Notes: generated by a model from the letters alone, not told the origin. A DNA stretch of 33,316 nucleotides from Verrucomicrobiota bacterium (GCA_026397725.1 JAPLUI010000322.1:1-33316); one strand, 5' to 3'. Positions 1 to 9,899 are shown, numbered from the stretch's first letter. Translations and numbers: made by a program.

Positions 1-1
1 T

Positions 2-3000
2 TATTCTTTCCAGTATGTCGGGACCGCCAATGTCAATCCGGGACGCCTGCCCACCACGCCCATCGATCAGACCTGGCACGACAGCGGCACGACCGAGACC
101 TGGCGGACCCTCGCGGTCCGGGAGTTCATCGGTTCCTGGCTTACGACCCTGGCCGCCAGCGAGAAGACCCCCGCCATCATCGCCATGATGACCGGCACCA
201 ACGACATCAGGGACAACAACGCGCCCGCCTCTGTTAGCAACGTCTCGGCCATCATCGACACGGTTCATACCCGGACGCCCGCGACCAAGCTGTTCGTGGC
301 GAAGATCGTGCCCGTTTTCTCGCCCGACAATGCCTGGGTCGCCGCCTACAATGCGGGCCTCGCCACCTTGGTCGGAGAGAAGCAGGCGCTGGGTTACAAC
401 GTGGCCATAGTGGACCTCTACACCGGCTTTCCGTTTGCGACTGGAATGACGGCCGACACCGTTCACCCCAACGCCGCCGGCTACGAGTGGCTGGCCCAGC
501 AATGGCACACCGCGTTGACGACGCCGGTGACCACCCTCAACTCTAACGGCAACGCGTTCGCCGGCAGCGGATGGGACCACGGCCTCCCCGCGCCGGGCAC
601 TGACGGCGTGATTGGCGGCAACGGCACCTGCGGCGCGTTTGATATTTCGACGCCCTTCGACTTCGCCAAGGATGGCGTGGCCGTGACCGTCGCGCACACC
701 GCAGGCGCCATTACCAGCGGCGGCGGCCCCGGTGACTGGGCCGCCAAAAACAGCAGCTCCGCGTTTTACTACTGGTGCCAGTCGGGCGGCAGCCTGTCGG
801 TGCCGCGCAGCATCGCAATGGGCGACCATCTCCACTACACGCTTTCTAACGCCGGCACGCTGGGCGCGACCCAGCAAACAGGCGGGTTTGTGGGGCCTGT
901 GGGTGGCGGCACGTTCACCCAGACGGGTGGCACGGTCACGAATCTGGGGTATCGTGTCGGCAACGGCAGCACGCTGTCGCTGAGCGGGGGGGCGGGCTCT
1001 AACATCGGGCGGGCGCGGGGCAGCGCCTACGGACTGGCTAACAACGCCTCCGCCAGGATTGACATCAGCGGCAATTACGCCGCGACCATCGACCCCTCCA
1101 TCAGCGCGGCAAAGGTGGTGGGTTTTGATAGTGCCGGCACCGGCGGTTTCGTGCTTGAAACCACCTGGACCGGTTCCTTGACGCGAGACAACTTCACCAA
1201 GGCCGATTGGATCACGGCGCTGGCCAAACCCGGCGTCATGGTGGGAACCACCCAGTTGACCCCTGGCAACTTTAACACCCTGTTGGTGGTCCGGAATGCC
1301 GGCGTGCCCGGATCGAGGGTGACCGTGGCAGGCCCACCACCACCGGTCACTGTCACTTGGGGCGCCGCCCGCAACATCACCGGCGACAGCGACGTGCTCA
1401 CCACTGGCACCTTGGTGTATGCCTACGCATTTGGCAACGCGGCGGCTACCGTCAACACGGTGCCCTTCGCCTTGGGAAATGTCTCGGGTGGCGGGACCGA
1501 CGTCACATTTGGCTACATCGACCCCGCGAAAGCTTACTCAGGACCTCATTTTGGCCCTGATGCCGGATTGAGCGCTGCATACAACACCCTCCTCACCGGT
1601 GCCAATTGGGCCTACAAGGCCTTTCCGCTCACTCTCAACCACCTGACTCCCGGGACCAAGTATACCGTCCAAGTGTGGTCCAACAGTAACCATGTCAATA
1701 CCAGCGCAAGCGACCACACTTCGCTCGACGGTGGCCTGCATTTGCTGGGGAAGATGGCCGCTAATGGTAATAGAGGCCAATACGCAACCGGCACGTTCAC
1801 CGCCAGCAAAACCTCGCAGGTCATTGCGGTGGGGGGTACCCCCCAGGAACTCATCAACGCGATCCAAGTTAGAACCGCGCCCGACCCCGGCATCCCGACC
1901 ATCTCCATCACCAACCCGGCCGACGGCGCGACCGTGGCCGCGGGCACCGACATCACGATCACTGCCGCAGCCGCGGACGACGGCACCATCACCCGCGTGT
2001 CCTTCTACGACGGTGCCACGCCACTCGGCTCCGACGACACCACAGCGCCATACACTTATGTCTGGAGCGGCGCGACGGCAGGTGACCACGTGCTAACAGC
2101 CAAGGTGTGGGACAACACGGGTCTATCAGCCACCTCGGCCGCGGTCAAAGTCACGGTCACCACCACCACCCCAGCACCCGCCGGGGCCGCATCAGCGCGA
2201 GGCAAAGAAACGCCAAACCCGGCTTTCCTGAATTTGGAAACCCGCAGCCGTGTCGAGTCGCCGGCGGGCAGCGGCCACTACGATGTCGCCACCAAGAACG
2301 TCTCCTGGGATCCCCAACAAACCATGATCGTCGTCATCGACATGTGGGACAACCACCACTGCAAGGGCGCCGCGCAACGCGTGACCGAAATGGCCCCGGT
2401 CATGAACGAGATGCTCAAGGCGGCGCGGGCGAAAGGGGTCCTGATCGTCCATTCGCCGTCCGATTGCATGGACTTCTACAAAGGCACAGCGCAGCGGAAG
2501 CGGGCCGAATCAGCCCCGGCGGTCCCAGCGCCCTCGCCCATCACCGTGCAGCGGCGCGATCCCCGGATCGAGCCGACCTATCCCGACGAACTGACCCGCG
2601 ACGGCGATCTCGAGGGCCAAGGGGCATGCAGCGGTTGCGAGCCACGTTGCCTGCAGCGCGTGCGGAATTGGACCCGCCAGATCGCCGCGATCGAGATCGC
2701 CGAGCCGGACGCCATCACCGACAACGGCCAGGAGTTATACAACCTGCTTCGGCAGCGCGCTATCCGACACGTGATCGTGATGGGCGTCCACACCAACATT
2801 TGCGTGCTCGGCCGGCCCTTCGGCATCCGCCAGCTGAAATGCCTGGACATGGACCAGGTGCTGTGCCGCGATCTAACAGATTCATTCCATGAACCGAAGA
2901 CGCCCACCGCCAATCACTTTCGCGGCAATGCGCTCATCATCGAGCATATCGAGAAGTATCTCTGCCCGACCATCACCAGCACGGCGCTGACGGGCAAAGC

Positions 3001-5110
3001 ACCGTTCCGCTTCGCGGGAGACGTTGCGCCGGAGGTGTCACCCGGGCAGACGCCCGCGCCCACGGCTGCCGGCGTCCCGGCGGCCCATTGGAGCTTCGAC
3101 GAGCCGGAGGCCAAGACAGCAATTGAACGCGTGACAGGACGCAAAGACCCGCTCGGCGGCAATTTCCGGCGCCTCGCCGGCGCGAGCGGCAGCGGGTTGA
3201 AGTGCGACGGGTTCTCCACCCGCCTGGTCGTTCCGCTAGCCGAGGCGCCCAAGCTGACCGGCCCGCTGAGCATCGAGGCGTGGTTCGCCCCGCAGGCGTT
3301 TCCGTGGGCCTGGTGTGCGATCGCCGCCCAGCAGGCCGACACGCCGGCCGGCTACTCGTTGCGCATCGACCCCGAAGGCCATCTCGGATTGATGGTGGCG
3401 GTGGACGGGAAATGGCAAAATTGTCAGTCGGAGGCCAAGCTGCCGCTGATGCAGTGGTCGCACGTCGCGGCCACCTTCGATCCGGCGCGTGGGATCGCGT
3501 TATACATCAACGGCAAGCCGGCCGGGCAGTTGGCGCTCGCCGGCACTCTAACGACCGCGACCACCGATCTCTGGATCGCGCGCAACCGCAAGCGGGAGCC
3601 GTGCTTGTTCGAATCGGAGGGGGTGCCGGTCTATTGCTCCCTGGACGGCATTCTGGACGAGGTGAAGATCCACAAGGCTTGCTTGAGCGGCGCGGAAATC
3701 GAGCAGTCGTTCACGGCTAACAAACCAGCGGACGCGCCCGCATTGGTGGCGCGCCGACTGCCCTCGGGCCCGGAGAATAGCGGGAAGTTCGGCGCTTTCT
3801 ACACGCCGCTGAAGTTCTGCGAGGAATGGGACGCCCAGTGGCGCGGCGATGGACCGGACGTGGTGGTCGCCTTCGACCACGCAGCGTTCCGCATGGTGTG
3901 CTGGCGGGGCATCTCCTACGCGCCCTGTTTCGTGACCGAAAAAGGCAACTGGATGAGCAACGAGTTCGTCGAGCGAAAGTGGGACACCGGCACGGGTTGT
4001 TTTGAATCCATGTCCGACAAGCAGGCGCGTTTTTCCCACGTCAAGATCCTCGAAAACAGCGACGCCCGCGCGGTCGTCTTCTGGCGCAACTCGCCGGTGG
4101 GCGTGAACTACCAGCAGAAGTACGTCAACGAGGAGACCGGCTGGGGCGATTGGTCCGAGGAAACCTACACGGTGTATCCCGACGGGGTGGCGGTGCGCAA
4201 GGTGGTGCTGTGGAGCGGCAACCTGACAGAATGGCACGAGTGGTGCCAGTCGTTGCAAATCCTGCATCCCGGCCAACGACCGGAGGACGTGTTGGACGCC
4301 AGGCGCATCATGTCGGTGGCCAACATGGCCGGCGAGCGCAAAACCTTCGGCTGGGACTCCGGCCCCGGAGGCATGTTTTACCCCACGCTTCCAGGGGCTA
4401 ACATCCAGGTGACCTATCTGAATTCCAAGTTCAACCCGTTTTTGGTGTTAGATGATCGCGACGGCGTGAACGACCATGGCGGGCGCGGCCCGGACATTTT
4501 CCGCCATGGCGGCGCGTGGTCGAAATACTCCGCGTTTCCCTGGCGCAACCATTGGCCGGTGACCCAGGTGCCGATCATCGGCCGCTATGCCGTGGCGCCG
4601 GATCACACCTCGCAGACATACACTGCCACCCAGTACAGCGCTCCGTACGAATTGACGGATCATCATATGACCAAAATCATGCTCTGCGGCCTAACCGACA
4701 AGGATGCCGGCGACCTGCTGCCACTGGCCCGGTCATGGCTGCATGCGCCGCAGGCGAAGCTTGTCGGCGAGTCGTTTCACAACGACGGCTATGATCCAAC
4801 GCAGCGGGCCTATGTGTTCCGGTGCAAGGACTTCGGCCACCCGACGCGATTGGAGATTGAGCTGGATGCCAACGCCCAATCGCCGCTGAACAACCTGTGT
4901 CTCGTCGTTGCCAATTGGGGCACGGCCGACGCGCGCCTGGAGCTCGACGGCCAAGCCATTGCCCGCGGCAAGGGCGTGCGCATGGGCCACCGCGAGACCC
5001 TCGAATCCACTGATCTGATCGTCTGGATCGAACGCCAGGCGGTGGGAAAACTGCGGCTTGCGCTGGCTCCGGCAGACGGCCTGTCATCAGGCAACGCCGG
5101 GTCCAAGTGA
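2..5110 (+). CDS. Partial giant secreted mosaic protein: SGNH hydrolase, Ig-like, cysteine hydrolase, LamG, unknown C-terminal domain
   Basis: The frame is open from the window edge, so the N-terminus is missing; 1702 residues are visible. Residues 1-170 are the rear of an SGNH/GDSL esterase domain: GTND at residue 65 (block III) and DTVHP at residue 152 (block V, catalytic Asp/His) are clear, while the block I Ser lies off the window. Residues 175-625 are Gly/Thr/Asn-rich beta-type sequence like Verrucomicrobiota surface proteins. Residues 630-720 are an Ig-like (Big_7-type) domain. Residues 760-995 match isochorismatase/nicotinamidase-type cysteine hydrolases, with IDMWD (catalytic Asp, nt 2336-2350) and TNIC (nucleophile Cys, nt 2801-2803). 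Residues 1030-1240 are a LamG/concanavalin-like domain. The last 450 residues match no family I recognise and are Trp-rich. Family knowledge suggests deacetylation or ester removal from a glycan plus an amidohydrolase-like step, but no substrate can be named. The junction near nt 2165-2200 could be a gene fusion. Confidence 0.8.
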   Translation, partial: YSFQYVGTANVNPGRLPTTPIDQTWHDSGTTETWRTLAVREFIGSWLTTLAASEKTPAIIAMMTGTNDIRDNNAPASVSNVSAIIDTVHTRTPATKLFVAKIVPVFSPDNAWVAAYNAGLATLVGEKQALGYNVAIVDLYTGFPFATGMTADTVHPNAAGYEWLAQQWHTALTTPVTTLNSNGNAFAGSGWDHGLPAPGTDGVIGGNGTCGAFDISTPFDFAKDGVAVTVAHTAGAITSGGGPGDWAAKNSSSAFYYWCQSGGSLSVPRSIAMGDHLHYTLSNAGTLGATQQTGGFVGPVGGGTFTQTGGTVTNLGYRVGNGSTLSLSGGAGSNIGRARGSAYGLANNASARIDISGNYAATIDPSISAAKVVGFDSAGTGGFVLETTWTGSLTRDNFTKADWITALAKPGVMVGTTQLTPGNFNTLLVVRNAGVPGSRVTVAGPPPPVTVTWGAARNITGDSDVLTTGTLVYAYAFGNAAATVNTVPFALGNVSGGGTDVTFGYIDPAKAYSGPHFGPDAGLSAAYNTLLTGANWAYKAFPLTLNHLTPGTKYTVQVWSNSNHVNTSASDHTSLDGGLHLLGKMAANGNRGQYATGTFTASKTSQVIAVGGTPQELINAIQVRTAPDPGIPTISITNPADGATVAAGTDITITAAAADDGTITRVSFYDGATPLGSDDTTAPYTYVWSGATAGDHVLTAKVWDNTGLSATSAAVKVTVTTTTPAPAGAASARGKETPNPAFLNLETRSRVESPAGSGHYDVATKNVSWDPQQTMIVVIDMWDNHHCKGAAQRVTEMAPVMNEMLKAARAKGVLIVHSPSDCMDFYKGTAQRKRAESAPAVPAPSPITVQRRDPRIEPTYPDELTRDGDLEGQGACSGCEPRCLQRVRNWTRQIAAIEIAEPDAITDNGQELYNLLRQRAIRHVIVMGVHTNICVLGRPFGIRQLKCLDMDQVLCRDLTDSFHEPKTPTANHFRGNALIIEHIEKYLCPTITSTALTGKAPFRFAGDVAPEVSPGQTPAPTAAGVPAAHWSFDEPEAKTAIERVTGRKDPLGGNFRRLAGASGSGLKCDGFSTRLVVPLAEAPKLTGPLSIEAWFAPQAFPWAWCAIAAQQADTPAGYSLRIDPEGHLGLMVAVDGKWQNCQSEAKLPLMQWSHVAATFDPARGIALYINGKPAGQLALAGTLTTATTDLWIARNRKREPCLFESEGVPVYCSLDGILDEVKIHKACLSGAEIEQSFTANKPADAPALVARRLPSGPENSGKFGAFYTPLKFCEEWDAQWRGDGPDVVVAFDHAAFRMVCWRGISYAPCFVTEKGNWMSNEFVERKWDTGTGCFESMSDKQARFSHVKILENSDARAVVFWRNSPVGVNYQQKYVNEETGWGDWSEETYTVYPDGVAVRKVVLWSGNLTEWHEWCQSLQILHPGQRPEDVLDARRIMSVANMAGERKTFGWDSGPGGMFYPTLPGANIQVTYLNSKFNPFLVLDDRDGVNDHGGRGPDIFRHGGAWSKYSAFPWRNHWPVTQVPIIGRYAVAPDHTSQTYTATQYSAPYELTDHHMTKIMLCGLTDKDAGDLLPLARSWLHAPQAKLVGESFHNDGYDPTQRAYVFRCKDFGHPTRLEIELDANAQSPLNNLCLVVANWGTADARLELDGQAIARGKGVRMGHRETLESTDLIVWIERQAVGKLRLALAPADGLSSGNAGSK

Positions 5111-5169
5111 GGATGCACGATGACCGGCAAGTGAAGAAATAACAAATTCCTCGATCCCATTTCCAGAAT

Positions 5170-7095
5170 ATGAAATCAACAATACTCCCTCACGCCCGGT
5201 CTTCGAACCACCCAATGGCATTCCGATCGCTGCCAACCCGAAAAGGCAATTCCCTTTCATTGCCGGCGGCAGTTATCATCATCGCGTCCTGCGCCAATGC
5301 CGCACCCGTACCACCAGGTTCTTCACTGTTTCTTGAAGGACGGACCACCGAAGGAAAGGCCGAGTTGGCTTGGCATCCCGAGGGAAGCCTCCTGCTGCGT
5401 TTGCAGACTCCGGTGTTTGCCGCCCGGTTGGCAGGCGCCTCGCTCCCGCTCTCGGTGGAAAATCAGCCGCCGCAGGTCGTCGCAGATCAAGCCCGATGGG
5501 CACAAAAGATCAGGATTGAATACTCCGGAAAGACGTACCTGGCGGACTTTGAGCGTACTTGCGCCCCGATCATGGAAGCCGATCGGAAGATGCTGAAAAT
5601 TACCTGCGAATTGAAGCCGCGCGATCCCCTGCCGTTCGACCTATCGGTTATCCAAGGCGGTTTGATCGAGGGCTTGCCGCAGGCCGAGGCGATTCTGCCT
5701 CAACGCGACGGGCGGGTGGCATACGATGCGATCCCGCAACAAGAACCGCTTCAAGCCTACTGGTTCCTGGGGAGCGGGTCTTTGCGGGCCGGCCGGGAAC
5801 TCGCCCTGCCGCTGATCGGCTTGCGCAAGAGGGACGGCGGAGGCGACACCCTGTCGTTCGCGACCGATCCTTATCTCGGGGTGCTCTATCGGTTGTCTGC
5901 GACCGGCGACGCGCCAAGCACAGTGTCCTTGGAACTTGGTTCCACTTTCAGCGGTTCGCTCACTCCGGTTTCGATCGAGACAAGGATCATCGAAATCGCC
6001 GTGCATCGCGACCGCAAGGAAGACCTGTTCAAAACCTTTTATCGGACCATTCCCGACATCAAGCCTGGCCCTCCCTGGACCCACGACATCCAGTTGAATC
6101 ACTACGATTACATTGCCAAGGCCGGAAAATCCCTGGAACCGGATCTCGCTGAATTGGCGCGGCGGATTCCCGAGATGTACCGCAAGCACGTATTGGTCTG
6201 CCTGCACGGCTACTACGATTACCTCGGACGTTACACCTTCAATTCCAAAACGCAGCGCATTGACGACGCTTGGAAATCCTACGACGACCAGGCCCAACTG
6301 CTGGCGATGAGCAAAAAGGAATTCCACCGGCGGATTCGATTGGTCAAGGATCTGGGATTTCGCTGTGCGATCTACTACTTCGACGCCTTGTCTTATGATG
6401 ATGCCGGTCCGGAATTCAATCCCGAATGGACCTGGCGTGATGCCGAGGGCAATCCCAAAACGTGGTGGTACTGGCAGAAGCGACCTGACGCGCAAGGTCA
6501 TTCGAACTTCATGTTGAACCCTGCACTTCCGGAAGTCAGACGGTGGTTTGTCGACTACACGAAGGCGCTGATCGCCGAGTATGGGCGGGACCTCGACGCC
6601 TTCGTCTGGGACGAAACCAATGCGGTTCAGCAGGGCGCGACGGCGAAGCTGGGATCCAGCATGATTGAGGCTGACCGGGCCATGATGCGCTTGGTGGCCG
6701 AAGTTACCCGAGAGGTGCAGCGGGGATGGACACTGAACCCCGATCTGGCACTGATGACATCGGACTGCCTGGATGCGCATGGGCCTTCACAGGAACTCCA
6801 AGCACCTTACTGCCTTGTCTCCCACGGCACCTATCAGGACAGTTGGTGTGACCCAAAGGGATGGCCGCCGGGCCTGTTGCCGAACTATCGAAACTGCCTG
6901 ATTAGCTGCAATTGGATGCCGATCAAGAACCGCGATTGGAACCGCATCGCCGTGGAAAAGTATGGTTTGCCTCAGGGCGTCTCCAACGGATACTGCGACA
7001 ACCTCGGCCCATCCGAAATGCCGAAGGAGATTCTCGATGAAATCATCGCACGGTTTCTGAAAAAAGTGGAACAAGCCAAGCCCCGGAGCCTGTGA
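5170..7095 (+). CDS. Secreted TIM-barrel glycoside hydrolase-like protein, family not identified
   Basis: The 641-residue product has an N-terminal hydrophobic segment (PAAVIIIASCANAA) that looks like a signal peptide. Residues 50-300 form a beta-rich region of the kind that precedes the barrel in retaining glycosidases. Residues 310-630 look like a (beta/alpha)8 barrel with HGYYDY, YYFDALSYD and FVWDETN. The Asp of FVWDETN is a plausible nucleophile at the end of a barrel strand, by analogy with clan GH-D and GH31 enzymes; this is inference. A second possible start is the Met at nt 5215, closer to the signal peptide; no strong ribosome-binding site precedes either. It lies 59 nt after the mosaic gene in the same orientation, so co-transcription is plausible. 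Sugar specificity cannot be told from the sequence. Confidence 0.7.
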   Translation: MKSTILPHARSSNHPMAFRSLPTRKGNSLSLPAAVIIIASCANAAPVPPGSSLFLEGRTTEGKAELAWHPEGSLLLRLQTPVFAARLAGASLPLSVENQPPQVVADQARWAQKIRIEYSGKTYLADFERTCAPIMEADRKMLKITCELKPRDPLPFDLSVIQGGLIEGLPQAEAILPQRDGRVAYDAIPQQEPLQAYWFLGSGSLRAGRELALPLIGLRKRDGGGDTLSFATDPYLGVLYRLSATGDAPSTVSLELGSTFSGSLTPVSIETRIIEIAVHRDRKEDLFKTFYRTIPDIKPGPPWTHDIQLNHYDYIAKAGKSLEPDLAELARRIPEMYRKHVLVCLHGYYDYLGRYTFNSKTQRIDDAWKSYDDQAQLLAMSKKEFHRRIRLVKDLGFRCAIYYFDALSYDDAGPEFNPEWTWRDAEGNPKTWWYWQKRPDAQGHSNFMLNPALPEVRRWFVDYTKALIAEYGRDLDAFVWDETNAVQQGATAKLGSSMIEADRAMMRLVAEVTREVQRGWTLNPDLALMTSDCLDAHGPSQELQAPYCLVSHGTYQDSWCDPKGWPPGLLPNYRNCLISCNWMPIKNRDWNRIAVEKYGLPQGVSNGYCDNLGPSEMPKEILDEIIARFLKKVEQAKPRSL

Positions 7096-7129
7096 TCTCT
7101 TCGTTTTGGTGTACCATCGAATCCCGACC

Positions 7130-7633
7130 ATGATTGATAAAATTGCCCTATGCTTGCTCGTTATTCTGTGCCTCACGGGCGTCTTTGCGGCGCAACTGCG
7201 TGCCCAGCAGACCCCAGCACCAACGCGGAATACCGAGGAGCCACAGCGACAGACGGATGCTGAGGCGGCCATGCGCGTCCGCCAGGCTGAAGCGCTCGCC
7301 AGGAGGTTGAATGACCCAAGACTGTTTGAGCGGGGCGAAAGCCGCGTGTATCGGGGCGAGACTGCTGACAACGCCGGCAAGGAAAGCGCCTGCGGTGAAC
7401 CGATCAAGGCCAACGCGGACGATTGCAGTAAGGATGCGGACAAGGTTAGGGGCCGCCTCCTCTCGACATGGGACTTCCCTGGTGAAGGGGGCAGCGGCGA
7501 AGGGCACCTGGAGTTGGTCCTCCCCTGCATTCCCTATTACGCGGAACATGCCTGGAACATGAAGCCATGGCCCTATCCTGATGGTTCCTATCAGAAAGCC
7601 CAAAAAGTCCCAAAGAAAACTAACATTCCATGA
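7130..7633 (+). pseudogene. Small secreted protein carrying a C-terminal remnant of a GH20-like enzyme
   Basis: From the Met at 7130 the product starts with a clear signal peptide (IALCLLVILCLTGVFAAQLRAQQ). The middle section is charged and unrecognised. The last 60 residues (STWDFP ... YYAEHAWNMKPWPY) closely match the end of the catalytic domain of the next protein (SSWDWP ... AYAEHAWNLKPWPY). The rest of a GH20 barrel is absent, so this looks like an internally deleted copy of a GH20-like gene rather than an enzyme. It could still be expressed: the stop TGA at 7631-7633 overlaps the ATG of the next gene as ATGA, which suggests translational coupling. The open frame can be extended to a Met at 7106, but the 7130 start fits the signal peptide better. 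Confidence 0.5.
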
Positions 7634-9810
7634 AAACCGATCCCACTGCCATTGCCATTGCCTCACCCCTCGACGCCTTGCGCCGACAATTCGTCACGCC
7701 GCCTTTTTCAGTCCACCGGTCCACTCGCCGAATTTCAAAACGCCTGTCACCGGGCAAGCAAATCCCCGGCAGTAAGGCAATGATCATTTCGTTGTTGCTG
7801 AATATACAAGCGCCCAGCGTCGCTCCCGCAGATCCTGTAACACCGAATCTCATTCCGTCCGTCAAATCATTGATCATGGGTTCGGGAGACACGGCCCTGA
7901 ACAGCAGCAGCAGAATCTACTTTGCACATCCCACACTCAAGAATGTTGCAGATACACTGAAGACCGATATTCATATCACCCAAGGACTTGACCTGACGGT
8001 GGCTTCAGGCGGCAATGCCGGCAACGGGGACATCCTCTTGAAGATCAATTCCCACCTTGCTGGCACGGAAGCTTACAAAATGACTGTGGAGGGGCAAGTC
8101 ATCATTGAAGCGTCAGACAAGAAAGGCGCATGGAATGGCACGGCCACCTTGCTCCAGGCGATCAGGCGCGATGGCGCCAAGGTGGCCAACATGACCGTCA
8201 TCGACCAACCCGACAAGCCGATAAGAGGCTACCAAATCGAGGTCAAACAGGGGTGGAGCATGCAGGACATCAAGGACGAAATCCGTCTGATGCATCTGCT
8301 GAAGTTAAACACCCTGACGCTGCATATGTCAGGAGTGCAATCTGCGGCCATGTGCCTGGACTCAATGCCCAAGGGTGATCCGGGATATCAGGTGTTTACC
8401 AAGGGCGAGATGACTGAGATCGTCGTCTATGCCAAGGACCATGGCGTCGATATGATCCCGAATTGCGGACTCCAGTGGCAATATCCTGACACTCAATCCG
8501 CTGTAAACCAGTATATAAACCAGATAGACGGACTTGGCGCGTTCCCGGCGTATGATGAGAAAAGGTTCCACAACTTCGTGAAGGAAATCATCAAGCGGGA
8601 AATCGATCTATATAAGCAGGGGTATGATGATGGCAAGGTCAAGGGCATCCATCTGGGACCGGTCAACGGTGAGGGCGGAATGAGTGCGGCGGAGGCGCTC
8701 CTGCAGGTCGGATATGTAAAGGCCGCCTGCTCCGCGACCAAATCCTGGTTTTTTGGCGGCATGAACCCGGGTGACACCACATTGAACCAATACAAGGGTG
8801 ACATTGTTCAGGTTCCGTACTCCAATAAGTACGATCCCGGCATGAGGCCGTACGTGGATAACGGGTGGAATTGCGTGAATATCACTTGGCGGCCACTCTA
8901 TATGTTAAGCGGTACGGTCAGTTATTCACAGCAAGCGGTCTTTGAGACTTTTAACCACCACTATTTTTCAGGCGAGGTTGGCACCCCGGACTATATTGAC
9001 ACGCCTGCCGCCGGGAAGCATGTTCAGGGCAGCATGCTGAGTTCCTGGGATTGGCCCACCGCGTATTATTATGATCCGTTCCTGACGGTGGGACCTGCAT
9101 ACGCCGAACACGCGTGGAATCTGAAACCATGGCCGTATGCGGCTTCGGAGTGGACTGATTTCAAGGCGAGGTACGACGCCAGCTATGAAAGACTGTCCAC
9201 CATGCAACGGTTCTCCCATGGACCCCCACCACCACCCATGCCTGCACCGGGGGGATCAACATTAGTAAGTGAGAATTTCAGTAACACATCCCTTCAAGGG
9301 TGGACCGCTGCAAACAGTGCACACTCAACATGGACTAATGAAGGAGGGTTTTGCAAGGCCTCCATCGGTAATAACAATACCAATGAAAGCACGGAATTGA
9401 GCAAAGACAATGTAATGATCCCAAATGACTTCACCCTGGATCTTGACATGAAGCAGGTGTCAGCCGCCAATCCTAGCAGCCCGCCTGCTTTTGGAATCAA
9501 CGTTGGAGGCTATGGGTTGGGTGTGTGTGGCGGTCAAATGTCGTTTCAGGGGCAGAATGCCGCCGCACCTGGTCTGGGAAAATACCATCATTATAGGATT
9601 GTGGCATCAGGCCCAAGCCTCAAGCTATATGTGGACTATGCGACACAACCTACATTCGATGTCGCCCGTACGACGAATCCTGCAGGCGGGTTAAAGCTAT
9701 CTATGTGTAGCTATGGAGGAAGTGTGGCATTTGACAAGATGGTGCTGGTTGCCAGCGGGGCGGCGGACGGGGGGGCTCCAACAAATACACCACCCCGGAA
9801 CCAGCCCTGA
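7630..9810 (+). CDS. GH20-like beta-hexosaminidase-family protein with C-terminal lectin-like domain
   Basis: The 726-residue product has a GH20 N-terminal alpha/beta domain (about residues 80-185, ending in the typical AWNGTATLLQAI segment). A GH20-like barrel follows (195-520; RGYQIEVKQGW, LLKLNTLTLHMSG). A proline-rich linker (PPPPPMPAPG, near 531) leads to a beta-sandwich lectin-like domain (545-715). Standard GH20 enzymes carry HxGGDE, where D and E drive substrate-assisted cleavage of N-acetylhexosaminides. Here the site reads HLGPVNGE (residues 341-348): His, Gly and Glu are kept and the Asp is not at its usual place. The first 50 residues are Arg-rich and unlike a signal peptide; the Met at 7780 (MIISLLLNIQAPSVAPA) may be the real start. 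Base composition is visibly more AT-rich than the flanking genes, a possible sign of separate origin. Confidence 0.75.
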   Translation: MKTDPTAIAIASPLDALRRQFVTPPFSVHRSTRRISKRLSPGKQIPGSKAMIISLLLNIQAPSVAPADPVTPNLIPSVKSLIMGSGDTALNSSSRIYFAHPTLKNVADTLKTDIHITQGLDLTVASGGNAGNGDILLKINSHLAGTEAYKMTVEGQVIIEASDKKGAWNGTATLLQAIRRDGAKVANMTVIDQPDKPIRGYQIEVKQGWSMQDIKDEIRLMHLLKLNTLTLHMSGVQSAAMCLDSMPKGDPGYQVFTKGEMTEIVVYAKDHGVDMIPNCGLQWQYPDTQSAVNQYINQIDGLGAFPAYDEKRFHNFVKEIIKREIDLYKQGYDDGKVKGIHLGPVNGEGGMSAAEALLQVGYVKAACSATKSWFFGGMNPGDTTLNQYKGDIVQVPYSNKYDPGMRPYVDNGWNCVNITWRPLYMLSGTVSYSQQAVFETFNHHYFSGEVGTPDYIDTPAAGKHVQGSMLSSWDWPTAYYYDPFLTVGPAYAEHAWNLKPWPYAASEWTDFKARYDASYERLSTMQRFSHGPPPPPMPAPGGSTLVSENFSNTSLQGWTAANSAHSTWTNEGGFCKASIGNNNTNESTELSKDNVMIPNDFTLDLDMKQVSAANPSSPPAFGINVGGYGLGVCGGQMSFQGQNAAAPGLGKYHHYRIVASGPSLKLYVDYATQPTFDVARTTNPAGGLKLSMCSYGGSVAFDKMVLVASGAADGGAPTNTPPRNQP

Positions 9811-9899
9811 TCCCATGCTTGCCCTCCATTGCCTCAATGACCCGATACTCAGCAGCCGGTTTCGATGACACTACCACAACACCCTGAAAGACTAAACTC

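Noticed and set aside
5641..6780. 379-residue minus-strand open frame
   Set aside because: It is the antisense shadow of the TIM-barrel gene, which has a signal peptide and barrel motifs.
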